NCBI RefSeq assembly: GCF_015244565.1
Contig: NZ_JABCQG010000007.1
Span: forward strand, 1-64,000
Reading direction: 5' to 3'
From: Gluconobacter vitians
GTDB lineage: Bacteria > Pseudomonadota > Alphaproteobacteria > Acetobacterales > Acetobacteraceae
DNA length: 64,000 nt
The stretch's first letter is position 1. Every line of letters begins with the position of its first letter. Below, piece after piece: positions 9,049-16,895 of this stretch. The position numbers were made by a program, and so were the translations under genes. The notes beneath the pieces were generated by a model. That model worked only from the letters and a program-made list of their open reading frames with translations. It had not been told where the DNA came from and did not search any database.

Positions 9049-10227
9049 ATGCCCTCACCCGACAGAATGCCCGACACAGAACCCTCCGGCTGGCTCGACC
9101 GCCGTTTTCCGGTCACAGGCTTCCTGCGCCGCGAATATGTCGCCTTCCCGATGCCCCGCAATCTCAACGCCCTGTGGAGCTTCGGCGCGTTTCTGATCGT
9201 CACGATGGCCTTCATGATCGCCAGCGGCCTGTTCCTCGCGATCAACTACACGCCCGACATCACACAGGCCTTTGCCAGCGTCGAAACCATCGACCGGCAG
9301 ATCCCCTCAGGCTGGTTCATTCGCGGCCTGCATATGGGCGGCGTCACCATGCTGTTCGCCTGCCTTTACATCCATCTCGGCCGCGGGTTGTGGTACGGCT
9401 CCTATAAGGCCCCGCGCGAACTGCTCTGGCTAACGGGCCTCGGCCTCATGCTCATGATTATGGTCACGGCCTTCGCGGGCTACGTCCTGCCCTGGGGCCA
9501 GATGTCCTACTGGGGCGCGACCGTGGTCCTCAATGCCGTCCACGCCATCCCCCTGATCGGCCACCCGCTGTCCGAACTTCTGCTGGGCGGCGAGACGCTG
9601 GGCAACATCGCCCTGCGCCGCCTGTTCGTGCTGCATTTCACGATGGCCTTCGCCATCCTCGGCGTCATCGCCCTGCATGTCGCGGCCCTGCATGTCGTGA
9701 AATCGAACAACCCCACCGGTATCGACCCCACAAGCCCGGCCCAGACCCTGCCGTTCCATCCCTATTACACCAGCCGCGACGGCTTCGCGCTCTGCCTGTT
9801 CCTGATGGTCTATGCCGGACTGGTCTTCTTCCTGCCCGGCCTGCTGACGCTAGCGGACAACTACATTCAGGCCAACCCGCTTATCACCCCGCGCGACATC
9901 CGGCCCGAATGGTATTTCGCTCCGTTCTACGCGATCCTTCGCGCCGTCCCCTCCCGCCTCGGCGGCCTGATCCTCGCCATCGGAAGCCTCGCCGTCCTCT
10001 TCGCCCTGCCCTGGATGGACCGCTCCTCGATCCGCCCGGCAACCCGGCGCCCGCTGGTCCGCTTCTCGCTCCCGCTCGCCTTCGCGTCCTTCATCCTGTT
10101 GGGCATCGCCGGCATGCACCCGCCCACCGAGACATGGCTGATCGTCAGCCGTGTGGCGATGGCCTGGTGGTTCATCCATTTCCTGCTCGTCATGCCGCTG
10201 GCTTCCGAACGGGAGATCCCGTCATGA
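9049..10227 (+). CDS. qcrB: Cytochrome b of the bc1 complex
   Basis: The membrane diheme subunit, 392 aa with about 8 transmembrane helices. Heme ligand histidines are visible in RGLHMGG/YIHLGRGLWYG (helix B) and VLHFTMAF/ALHVAALHVV (helix D). The Qo-site PEWY motif is intact (IRPEWYFAPFYAILRAVPS). It catalyses quinol oxidation with the Rieske protein and quinone reduction at the Qi site. Its stop overlaps the qcrC start by 4 nt (ATGA at 10224-10227), so translation is probably coupled. The C-terminus is shorter than in mitochondrial cytochrome b but typical of bacteria. Confidence 0.97.
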   Translation: MPSPDRMPDTEPSGWLDRRFPVTGFLRREYVAFPMPRNLNALWSFGAFLIVTMAFMIASGLFLAINYTPDITQAFASVETIDRQIPSGWFIRGLHMGGVTMLFACLYIHLGRGLWYGSYKAPRELLWLTGLGLMLMIMVTAFAGYVLPWGQMSYWGATVVLNAVHAIPLIGHPLSELLLGGETLGNIALRRLFVLHFTMAFAILGVIALHVAALHVVKSNNPTGIDPTSPAQTLPFHPYYTSRDGFALCLFLMVYAGLVFFLPGLLTLADNYIQANPLITPRDIRPEWYFAPFYAILRAVPSRLGGLILAIGSLAVLFALPWMDRSSIRPATRRPLVRFSLPLAFASFILLGIAGMHPPTETWLIVSRVAMAWWFIHFLLVMPLASEREIPS

Positions 10228-10916
10228 CCCGCCGGATCCGGCCCCTCCTCCTCGCCGCCAGCCTGACCGCCCTCCCCGCCGCAGCCAGTACTCCGGCCCA
10301 GCGCGGCCTGGTGGTCTTCCAGCAGGTCTGCGCCGCCTGTCACGGCATGGAACATGTCGATTACGGAGACATGACCGCCCTCGGCCTCTCTCCGGACGAC
10401 ATCCGCAAATGGGCCGCAGATCAGGACCTGCCCGACGGCGTGGACGACAACGGCGACCCGAAAACCCGCCACGCCACGCCTTCCGACCCGATCCTCTCGC
10501 CCTATCCCAACGCCGCAGTTGGCCGCCTCGCCAATCACGGCCTGCTCCCGCCAGATCTCTCCCGTCTAGTCCTGACACTCCCCGGCGGCGCAGACGAAAT
10601 CCGGCAGATCCTGCTCTCCTACGCCCCCACCCCACCGGGCGTAAAACTCGATGAGGGCCGCTATTACAACACTGCCCTGAAATGGAAGCATATCGGCATG
10701 CCCCCGCCCCTTCAGGACGGCATGCTGACCTACCCCGACGGCACCCGTGCGACTTCCGTACAGATGGCCAACGACGTCTCCGCCTTCCTCGACTGGGTGG
10801 CCCACCCGCATCAGAGCGAGCGCAGACGGATCGGCCTTTACGTCCTGGCCTATCTCGCCCTGATGGCGCTCCTGACCTTCCTGCTGCAACGCCGCGTCTG
10901 GTCATCCCGCCGCTGA
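10224..10916 (+). CDS. qcrC: Cytochrome c1
   Basis: The heme c subunit of the bc1 complex, 230 aa. The frame is open from 9909, but the real start is the ATG at 10224 overlapping the qcrB stop, which opens a signal peptide (ending PAAAS). The heme site is C36-A-A-C-H40. The conserved Met ligand is in HIGMPPPL, and a single C-terminal anchor helix (about residues 203-222, LYVLAYLALMALLTFLL) is followed by RR. It takes electrons from the Rieske cluster and passes them to a soluble cytochrome c, presumably the divergent gene product. Last gene of the operon; the next gene is convergent. Confidence 0.97.
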   Translation: MTRRIRPLLLAASLTALPAAASTPAQRGLVVFQQVCAACHGMEHVDYGDMTALGLSPDDIRKWAADQDLPDGVDDNGDPKTRHATPSDPILSPYPNAAVGRLANHGLLPPDLSRLVLTLPGGADEIRQILLSYAPTPPGVKLDEGRYYNTALKWKHIGMPPPLQDGMLTYPDGTRATSVQMANDVSAFLDWVAHPHQSERRRIGLYVLAYLALMALLTFLLQRRVWSSRR

Positions 10917-10922
10917 AAGCCT

Positions 10923-11351
10923 CTACATCCGCGAGGCATTATCCATGCGATGCGCCGCCCGATAGGTCAGCGGCATGACCGCCAGCCCCTGCACCGTCTC
11001 GATCACATCCAGCTCCGTATTTCCCAGCAGCCGGATCAGCGCCTCCCGCGGCGTATAGGACCCACGGACCGCAATACTGCTCCCGCCCTGCAACAGCGCA
11101 TCATCCATCAGGACCGGGCATTTCGTCTTGCGCGCCAGCTCCGCCACGGCCGCCGCAAGGCTCTTCTGCCCGATCTGCAATGTTGTCCTGCGGATCGGAC
11201 AGATATCCCGCGTCCGCGTGACCGTCTCCGCCGAAACCGGACTGCCCGCGCACAGGACACAGAGCATCACCGTTACGCCCAGTCCCGCCCGAAAGAAACG
11301 GAACACCGCGTGACGCCACTCATGTTTTTCTGAAAACGGACGGTCGCACAT
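10923..11351 (-). CDS. Secreted orphan STN-domain protein
   Basis: A 142-aa exported protein. Signal peptide about residues 20-42 (ending GSPVSA), then a single STN (secretin/TonB short N-terminal) fold: LQIGQKSLAAAVAELARKTK, PVLMDDALLQ, VRGSYTPREALIRLLGNTEL and VIETVQGLAVM. STN domains normally sit at the N-terminus of TonB receptors that signal to FecR-type anti-sigma factors, or of secretins. Here it stands alone with no barrel, FecR or sigma gene beside it. ATG 11351 is chosen over a GTG at 11375 because of GGAGAG 10 nt upstream. Whether it works in trans with a receptor is unknown. Confidence 0.75.
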   Translation of the reverse strand: MCDRPFSEKHEWRHAVFRFFRAGLGVTVMLCVLCAGSPVSAETVTRTRDICPIRRTTLQIGQKSLAAAVAELARKTKCPVLMDDALLQGGSSIAVRGSYTPREALIRLLGNTELDVIETVQGLAVMPLTYRAAHRMDNASRM

Positions 11352-11488
11352 GTCCGTGACTCTCCGCTGGACCACCTGCCCCGGACCGCAACACAGGCAG
11401 GCTTATTCGCGGACTCAACGCCCCATAATCACGGGAAGCCACAGCCCTCCCGCTTTTTTGAGAACCCGGCACATGGCGGTACGGGAAA

Positions 11489-12031
11489 CTAGAAGGTCGG
11501 CGGGGTACAGGCGCTGATGATCTCGCAGCCGTCAGGACTGACACAGCGGAAACGATGCGGCTGCCGGCTGTCGAAATGATAGGCATCGCCCGGCCCCAGC
11601 ACCTCGCACCGCTCGCCGACCGTAATCTCCACCCGGCCACGCAGGATAAACCCGCCTTCCTCACCCTCATGGGCATAGACCGAAGACCCGGTATCCGCGC
11701 CCGGCGCATAATTCTCATTCAGGATCTGCAGGGTCCGGCCAAATGCCGGCGCGCCCACCTGCCGGAACGTCACACCCCCCTGCTCGAACGTGACCAGCTC
11801 GTCCGAGCGGTAGAAGATCTTCTCCCCGCCATCCGGTGCAATGCTGAAAAACTCCCCGAGCGTCACCGGAATCCCGTCCAGAACCCGCTTGAGCGTTCCG
11901 ACGGAAGGGTTCATGTCTCCGGACTCGATGAGGGAAATCGTGGAATTGGTCACACCGGTCCGCTTGGCCAGTTCACGCTGGGACAGGCTCCTCGCCGTCC
12001 GGACAAAACGCAGGCGTGCTCCCAGATCCAT
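11489..12031 (-). CDS. PuuR-like XRE/cupin transcriptional regulator
   Basis: A 180-aa regulator with an XRE helix-turn-helix (about residues 1-60; SLSQRELAKRTGVTNSTISL) and a C-terminal cupin_2 barrel (about 95-175). The C-terminal end EIISACTPPTF closely matches the end of E. coli PuuR, the putrescine-utilisation repressor, and the segment GIPVTLGEFFS also fits. It may therefore sense a polyamine or related small molecule in the cupin pocket, but no polyamine catabolic gene lies nearby. ATG 12031 is preferred because GGGAGG lies about 15 nt upstream inside the longer frame; the frame is open to 12076. No operon partner. Confidence 0.85.
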   Translation of the reverse strand: MDLGARLRFVRTARSLSQRELAKRTGVTNSTISLIESGDMNPSVGTLKRVLDGIPVTLGEFFSIAPDGGEKIFYRSDELVTFEQGGVTFRQVGAPAFGRTLQILNENYAPGADTGSSVYAHEGEEGGFILRGRVEITVGERCEVLGPGDAYHFDSRQPHRFRCVSPDGCEIISACTPPTF

Positions 12032-12326
12032 TCCCTCGTCTTCCTCCCGACTCATTCCATGTAACCAGTATGTCATATCGAAACAGAAAGGAAACCCGCA
12101 GAGATCGAAATACCCTACGGTGGTATAATTTTCTCGTATATGACCTTACGATCCCTCACACGATGATCCGGAGCCGGGGAACGTCTGGCCGCAAAAGCCG
12201 TTCTGGAGTAGAGACTCAGTCGGAGCGCCCTGTTTCGCAAGTTCTGAGGAACATGGTGACTTCCGGATATTCCGGTCATGGCTCCGAGGGTATGCGCGGA
12301 TACATCAGGCACAAGGTGGATGACAG
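12032..12326. other. Intergenic region, no gene seen
   Basis: 295 bp between the PuuR-like gene and a divergent small membrane protein. It is AT-richer than its surroundings near 12100-12150 and should contain both promoters. AAGGTGG just before 12327 is the ribosome site of the rightward gene. No RNA gene or strong repeat was recognised. Confidence 0.5.
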
Positions 12327-12677
12327 ATGCTGTATGCTTCGACGGGATGTTTCACTCTGACAGTGATGATGGGCGTCTGGCTCGCAATTTTCGCGGCCCG
12401 CTACAAGCGCCCCTACAGCTTCCTCACCCCGCTTCATGTCGGTTCGGCCGTGGTGGGATCGATCTTCCTGATCATCGCGCTGTCCAATGGTGACAGCCGG
12501 CTTATGCTCAATGTGGCCCTCGCCGTCGCCATCGCATCCTTTGGCGTTCTGATGGCCTTCTTCCGCAGGCGTGGCGCCATGATCGCGCCGCTCTATATGT
12601 GTCACATCCTGCTGGCAGTGATGTTCTATTTCTCGATGGTCTGTTTCACCATCTTCCCGAATTTCGGCCTCGACTGA
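12327..12677 (+). CDS. Small four-helix membrane protein, function unknown
   Basis: A 116-aa hydrophobic protein with about four predicted transmembrane segments (around residues 7-25, 38-55, 60-80 and 88-112) and short loops containing RR pairs. No catalytic motif is visible, and I do not recognise the family. It starts with ATG after AAGGTGGATGACAG. Convergent with the TauE-type exporter. Codon use is GC-ending like its neighbours, so it is likely a real gene. Confidence 0.6.
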   Translation: MLYASTGCFTLTVMMGVWLAIFAARYKRPYSFLTPLHVGSAVVGSIFLIIALSNGDSRLMLNVALAVAIASFGVLMAFFRRRGAMIAPLYMCHILLAVMFYFSMVCFTIFPNFGLD

Positions 12678-12683
12678 CCGCTT

Positions 12684-13451
12684 TTACAGGGCCGAAAGGC
12701 TCTTCCAGATCATATAGGCCGCGACCGTGAAGATGACGCAGGCAAAGAACGTCGTCAGCGCCGCACCGGAACCCGACAGACGCTTCGCCGCCCGGGTTCC
12801 GAGGAAACTGCCCACAATTCCCCCCGCCACGAACAGCGCACCCATCACCCAGTCCACATAGCCCGAGAGCATGTAACTCAGCGCCGTACTTGCTCCTAAA
12901 GCCGCCACGGCCACCAGCGACGTTCCCACGGCATTGAGAATGGGCATCCGCGTGCAGGCAATGAGCGCGGGCACGATCAGAAACCCGCCGCCAATCCCGA
13001 AAAACCCGGACAGCACACCCGTCCCGGCCCCGGCCACCATGACGCGCGGCATGTTCTGGCGGTTACACGCCGCCCCCGCCTCACCCTGATTGCGGCGCCC
13101 CCGCAGCATGAGCACACCGACCGCAACCATCAGCAGCGCAAAACAGAGCAGCAGCTTCTGCCCGTTCACCGCCTTGCCGAAGGCCGCCCCGATCAGCGCA
13201 CCCACGACACCGCAGGGCGAGAAAATGGCCGCACATTTCCATTTGACCGTCCCCGCCCGGGCATGACTGACCAGCCCGGTCAGCGCATTGACCGCCACGG
13301 CCATCGCGCTCGTCCCGATCGCGACATGAGGGTTCTTCACCCCCACCACATAGACCATCAGGGGAACGGCAAGGATGGAGCCGCCACCGCCGATCAGCCC
13401 CAGCGTGAACCCGATCAGGACACCGCAGGCCAGTTCAAGCGCAATCTGCAC
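12684..13451 (-). CDS. TauE/SafE-family sulfite/anion exporter
   Basis: A 255-aa inner-membrane protein with about eight helices and the family signature GFTLGLIGGGGSILAVPLMV at residues 14-33 and its second-half counterpart FFGIGGGFLIVPALI. TauE/SafE proteins export sulfite, sulfoacetate or related anions. It starts with GTG at 13451, 7 nt after the stop of the DUF442-SQR gene. With the persulfide-dioxygenase-like gene upstream it forms a three-gene leftward set in which sulfite made by persulfide oxidation could be removed from the cell. That substrate is inferred from context only. Confidence 0.85.
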   Translation of the reverse strand: MQIALELACGVLIGFTLGLIGGGGSILAVPLMVYVVGVKNPHVAIGTSAMAVAVNALTGLVSHARAGTVKWKCAAIFSPCGVVGALIGAAFGKAVNGQKLLLCFALLMVAVGVLMLRGRRNQGEAGAACNRQNMPRVMVAGAGTGVLSGFFGIGGGFLIVPALIACTRMPILNAVGTSLVAVAALGASTALSYMLSGYVDWVMGALFVAGGIVGSFLGTRAAKRLSGSGAALTTFFACVIFTVAAYMIWKSLSAL

Positions 13452-13458
13452 GGCCGGT

Positions 13459-15147
13459 TCAGCCGTTCTTCTTCGCGTTCAGCGGCTTGGGGGCAACCAT
13501 GAGTTCGCGTCCCTTCAGCATCCCGTCCCAGTACATCAGCGGCATGACATATTTCTTGAGCCACCAGGCCAGACGCGTCGGCTTCTGCCCGTTGAGCAGC
13601 CATTTCGGCAGCGTCGGCGCCAGCTTGCCGCCATAACGGAACTCGGCCAGCACGATCCTCCCGTTTTCCACCGTCAGCGGACAGGCGCCATAGCCGGCAT
13701 ATTCCGAAACCGGAGCCTGATGCTTCAGGAACGCCAGCACATTGGTCGCCACCACAGGCGCCTGCACGCGAACCGCTGCCGCCGTCTTGGCCGAAGACGT
13801 CCCGATCACGTCACCAATGGCGAACACATCCGGAAAACGGACATGCTGCAACGTCGCCGGATTGACCTCAACAAACCCGTCCGATCCCGCCAGCGCGCTC
13901 TCGCGGATCACCTGCGGCGCACTCTGCGGCGGCACGACATGCAGCATGTCGAACTTGCGCTCCACGCGCTCCACACCCTCGCCAGCCTTGCGCTCGAAGG
14001 TGGCGGTGCGGTTCGGACCATCCACTGCCACAAGTTTCGATCCGGTGTGCAGCCCGACGTGATAGCGCTTGATGTATTCCATCAGCGGCGGCACGAAGTC
14101 CTTCACACCAAACAGTCCCGGTGTGGCCGTGTCGAACTCGACCGAAATGCTGTCCAGCACGCCACGGCGCTTCCAAGCATCACAGGACAGATACACGGCC
14201 TTCTGCGGTGCACCGGCACACTTGATCGGCATGGGCGGCTGCGTGAAGATCGCCGTGCCCTTCTTGAGCTGCTGCACGAGCTGCCAGGTATAAGGCGCCA
14301 GATCGAAGCGGTAGTTCGACGTCACACCGTTCTTGCCCAGCGTCTCCGCCAGACCCGGAATGGCGTCCCAGTTCAGCGTAATCCCCGTCGCCACGATCAG
14401 CGCGTCATAGGAGACGACAGACCCGTCTCCCAGAACAACTTCCCGCACATCCGGCCGGAACAGCTTCGCCGCCTGACGCACCCAGACGACATCTTTCGGC
14501 ATGACATCCGCTTCCTTGCGGCGCGTCTGGGCCGCCTGAAAGACGCCCCCGCCCACAAGCGTCCAGCCCGGCTGGTAGAAATGCTCGTTCGACGGCTCGA
14601 CCACACCGATGGACAGATGGCTGTTGCGCTTGAGCAGACTGCCCGCAACCGACAGGCCACCCGCACCGCCGCCAATAATCAGCACCTGAAAATGCGCTGC
14701 TCCCTTGCGCGGAGCCGCGGACGGTGCCGCAACACTCTCGATCCGTTCCCGCAGAGCGCTGACATCCACTCCGGCCTTGCCCGCCGCCGCAATGATTTCC
14801 GCTGCCGGACGCTTGCCTGCCTCGGCCAGAGCCCAGATCTGAGCGGCCCGCGCGCCCGACCGGCAATAGCCGACAACCGGCGCGGGAAGCGTGGCCAGAG
14901 CCGTCCGTGTTTGCGCGACCTGTGCCTCATCCGGCACTGTTCCCGCCTTGACCGGAACCGCGGCAAAGGCCAGCCCGGCCTCCTTCGCGGCTTCTTCGAT
15001 CGCACTCATATCCGACTGGTCGGGAGACTCCCCGTCAGGACGGAAACAGAGGATCGTGCGGAACCCTTCCGCTTTCAGATCCGCCACGTCACTGACGGCG
15101 ATCTGGGGAGACACGGCATAGCTTTCGGTCAGATGGCGGGTCGGCAT
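13459..15147 (-). CDS. DUF442 phosphatase-like / sulfide:quinone oxidoreductase fusion
   Basis: A 562-aa two-domain protein. Residues 1-110 form a DUF442 (Blh N-terminal, tyrosine-phosphatase-like) domain with the loop C95-R-S-G-A-R100. Residues 152-562 form an FAD-dependent oxidoreductase of the sulfide:quinone oxidoreductase type, with dinucleotide motif LIIGGGAGGLSVAG. The two active-site cysteines of type II SQR are recognisable in PIKCAGAPQK and YGACPLTVENG. SQR oxidises H2S to sulfane sulfur and reduces ubiquinone at the membrane surface. In other bacteria DUF442 is usually fused to the persulfide dioxygenase (Blh) instead. The C-terminal WWLKKYVMPLMYW stretch could be the membrane-facing amphipathic segment. 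SD GGAG before ATG 15147. Middle gene of the sulfide set. Confidence 0.88.
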   Translation of the reverse strand: MPTRHLTESYAVSPQIAVSDVADLKAEGFRTILCFRPDGESPDQSDMSAIEEAAKEAGLAFAAVPVKAGTVPDEAQVAQTRTALATLPAPVVGYCRSGARAAQIWALAEAGKRPAAEIIAAAGKAGVDVSALRERIESVAAPSAAPRKGAAHFQVLIIGGGAGGLSVAGSLLKRNSHLSIGVVEPSNEHFYQPGWTLVGGGVFQAAQTRRKEADVMPKDVVWVRQAAKLFRPDVREVVLGDGSVVSYDALIVATGITLNWDAIPGLAETLGKNGVTSNYRFDLAPYTWQLVQQLKKGTAIFTQPPMPIKCAGAPQKAVYLSCDAWKRRGVLDSISVEFDTATPGLFGVKDFVPPLMEYIKRYHVGLHTGSKLVAVDGPNRTATFERKAGEGVERVERKFDMLHVVPPQSAPQVIRESALAGSDGFVEVNPATLQHVRFPDVFAIGDVIGTSSAKTAAAVRVQAPVVATNVLAFLKHQAPVSEYAGYGACPLTVENGRIVLAEFRYGGKLAPTLPKWLLNGQKPTRLAWWLKKYVMPLMYWDGMLKGRELMVAPKPLNAKKNG

Positions 15148-15210
15148 GGGAACTCCAGAAACGGAAAAAGGATCAGAAGACCGGCACGCATCCCGCGCCG
15201 GAGAAGAACG

Positions 15211-16137
15211 TCAGAGACGGTTGACGGGAATCTTGATGTAACTCACGCCATCAGCTTCGGGCTCGGGCAGATGCCCCCCGCGCATATTGACCTGCACGGA
15301 CGGCATCAGCAGACGCGGCATGTCCAGAGTGGCATCACGAGCCGTCCGCATCTCCACGAACTCGTCTTCGCCTACACCGTCATGCACATGGATGTTGTAG
15401 GCGCGCTCATGCCCGACCGTCGTCAGCCAGGCATATTCGTCCCGCCCCGGCGCCTTGTAATCGTGACACAGGAACAGGCGCGTCTCGACCGGCAGCGACA
15501 GCAGACGGCGGATGGAGCGGAACAGCTGGCGCGGATCACCGCCCGGGAAATCCGCCCGCGCCGTCCCGAAATCCGGCATGAAAATCGTATCGCCCACAAA
15601 GGCCGCATTGCCGATCACGAACGCCATGTCAGCCGGCGTATGCCCCGGAACATGCAGCACCGTGACCGGAAGCTCGCCGATCCGGAACGTCTCGCCATCC
15701 GTGAACAGATGATCGAACTGCGACCCATCCCGCGCAAACCGCGTCCCGGCATTGAAGATCTTGCCGAACACGGTCTGAACCCGGATGATATCCGCCCCGA
15801 TCCCGAGCTTTCCGCCAATCTTTTCCTGCAACCAGGGGGCTGCGGACAGATGATCGGCATGGGCATGCGTCTCAAGCTGCCATTCAACAGTCAGACTTTC
15901 ACGCTCCACGTAATCGACAATCGCCTGCGCCGATCCATGCGACGTCCGCCCGGCAGCCGCGTTATAATCGAGCACAGAGTCGATCACCGCCGCCTGTTTC
16001 GTAACGGGACAGTGGACCACATGGCTCGCGGTATTGGTGGCCTCATCAAAGAAGGTACAGACAACCGGCGCAGGGGCCGAGCCTTCCTCGGTTCGCCGGA
16101 TCTGCGCGGTTGCGGCCTGGATTGCTGCGTCATGCAT
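15211..16137 (-). CDS. Persulfide dioxygenase-like metallo-beta-lactamase protein
   Basis: A 308-aa metallo-beta-lactamase-fold protein with the metal motif H91-A-H-A-D-H96, later ligands in HVPGHTPADM and FVGDTIF, and LCHDY near residue 225. This arrangement matches ETHE1/Blh persulfide dioxygenases, which oxidise glutathione persulfide to sulfite using mononuclear iron. The C-terminal segment (VEMRTARDATLDMPRLLMP) is typical of the bacterial Blh group. It begins at ATG 16137 after AAGGTGAG and is the first gene of the leftward set, facing the peroxiredoxin gene across a palindromic promoter region. A glyoxalase II role is less likely given the SQR and TauE neighbours. Confidence 0.85.
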   Translation of the reverse strand: MHDAAIQAATAQIRRTEEGSAPAPVVCTFFDEATNTASHVVHCPVTKQAAVIDSVLDYNAAAGRTSHGSAQAIVDYVERESLTVEWQLETHAHADHLSAAPWLQEKIGGKLGIGADIIRVQTVFGKIFNAGTRFARDGSQFDHLFTDGETFRIGELPVTVLHVPGHTPADMAFVIGNAAFVGDTIFMPDFGTARADFPGGDPRQLFRSIRRLLSLPVETRLFLCHDYKAPGRDEYAWLTTVGHERAYNIHVHDGVGEDEFVEMRTARDATLDMPRLLMPSVQVNMRGGHLPEPEADGVSYIKIPVNRL

Positions 16138-16173
16138 GGGCGCTCACCTTGCTGGCTGTGGAATGCCTTTACG

Positions 16174-16210
16174 ACACTTTCATTAACTGTTAAGTTAATA
16201 TTGTAAGTGT
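16174..16210. promoter_or_regulatory. Palindromic operator candidate in divergent sulfide promoter
   Basis: ATTAACT-GTTA-AGTTAAT (16182-16199) is a perfect 7-bp inverted repeat. It is flanked by ACACTT (16174-16179) and AAGTGT (16205-16210), which are also complementary. It lies in the only AT-rich part of the gap between the persulfide-dioxygenase-like and peroxiredoxin genes. Size and composition suit an ArsR-family dimer such as the BigR-like protein encoded at 16892. Confidence 0.6.
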
Positions 16211-16247
16211 TGCATGTCAAGCGCCCTGATGCTTTTGGAACCGGATC

Positions 16248-16895
16248 ATGACCGCATCTTCCCCCGTTGAGGCCCAACTCCCGACCCTGCGCATCGGCGA
16301 CCGCGCCCCGGATTTCAGCGCCCGCACGACACATGGCGAATTCATCATGAGCGCCCTGCGCGGACACTGGGTCCTGCTCTTCGCCCACCCGGCCGATTTC
16401 ACGCCGGTCTGCACCAGCGAGTTCATCGCCCTCGCCCGCAGCGCAGAGGAGTTCCAGCAGCGCGACTGCGCCCTGCTCGGCATCTCGGCGGACAGTCTTC
16501 CGGCCCATCTCGCCTGGGTCGAGGCCATCAACACGCAGTTCGGAATCCAGATCCCCTTCCCCATCATCGAAGACCCGTCCCTCGCCGTCGCCCGCGCCTA
16601 CGGCATGCTCGACAGCGCCGCACAGGACAGCGCCACCGTGCGCTCGGTCTTCGTGATCGACCCGTCGGGCATCATCCGCGCCATCCTGAACTATCCCGCC
16701 ACCGTCGGTCGCTCCGTCCCCGAACTGCTGCGCCTGCTCTGCGCCCTGCAGGAAGTGGACCGCGCCGGCACGCTGACGCCCGAAAGCTGGCAGCCCGGAC
16801 AGCGCACGGTCGCGCCCCCGCTCCAGACACAGGCCGCCGTGGAAAAAGCCGGCGCGACATGGTTCTTCCAGCCCGCAGCCCGGGAGCGCTCATGA
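16248..16895 (+). CDS. 1-Cys (Prx6-type) peroxiredoxin
   Basis: A 215-aa thiol peroxidase. The peroxidatic motif is P-A-D-F-T-P-V-C55-T-S-E-F, with the conserved RSVFVIDP strand and YPATVGRS segment of the Prx6 group. It reduces hydroperoxides, and possibly persulfides, in the cytosol. Other cysteines (in RDCALLG and LLCALQE) do not sit in a standard resolving position, so a 1-Cys mechanism is most likely. Its stop overlaps the start of the ArsR gene by 4 nt (ATGA), so the two are co-translated. Placed in a sulfide cluster, it may protect against sulfane sulfur or peroxide formed by SQR activity; this link is inferred. Confidence 0.9.
   Translation: MTASSPVEAQLPTLRIGDRAPDFSARTTHGEFIMSALRGHWVLLFAHPADFTPVCTSEFIALARSAEEFQQRDCALLGISADSLPAHLAWVEAINTQFGIQIPFPIIEDPSLAVARAYGMLDSAAQDSATVRSVFVIDPSGIIRAILNYPATVGRSVPELLRLLCALQEVDRAGTLTPESWQPGQRTVAPPLQTQAAVEKAGATWFFQPAARERS

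Noticed and set aside
13375-16206. A very long (943-codon) open frame on the plus strand opposite the TauE, SQR and persulfide dioxygenase genes
   Set aside because: It runs antisense through three genes with clear motifs, its translation is Arg/His/Pro-rich with no family features, and it is explained by GC-rich third positions leaving few stops.
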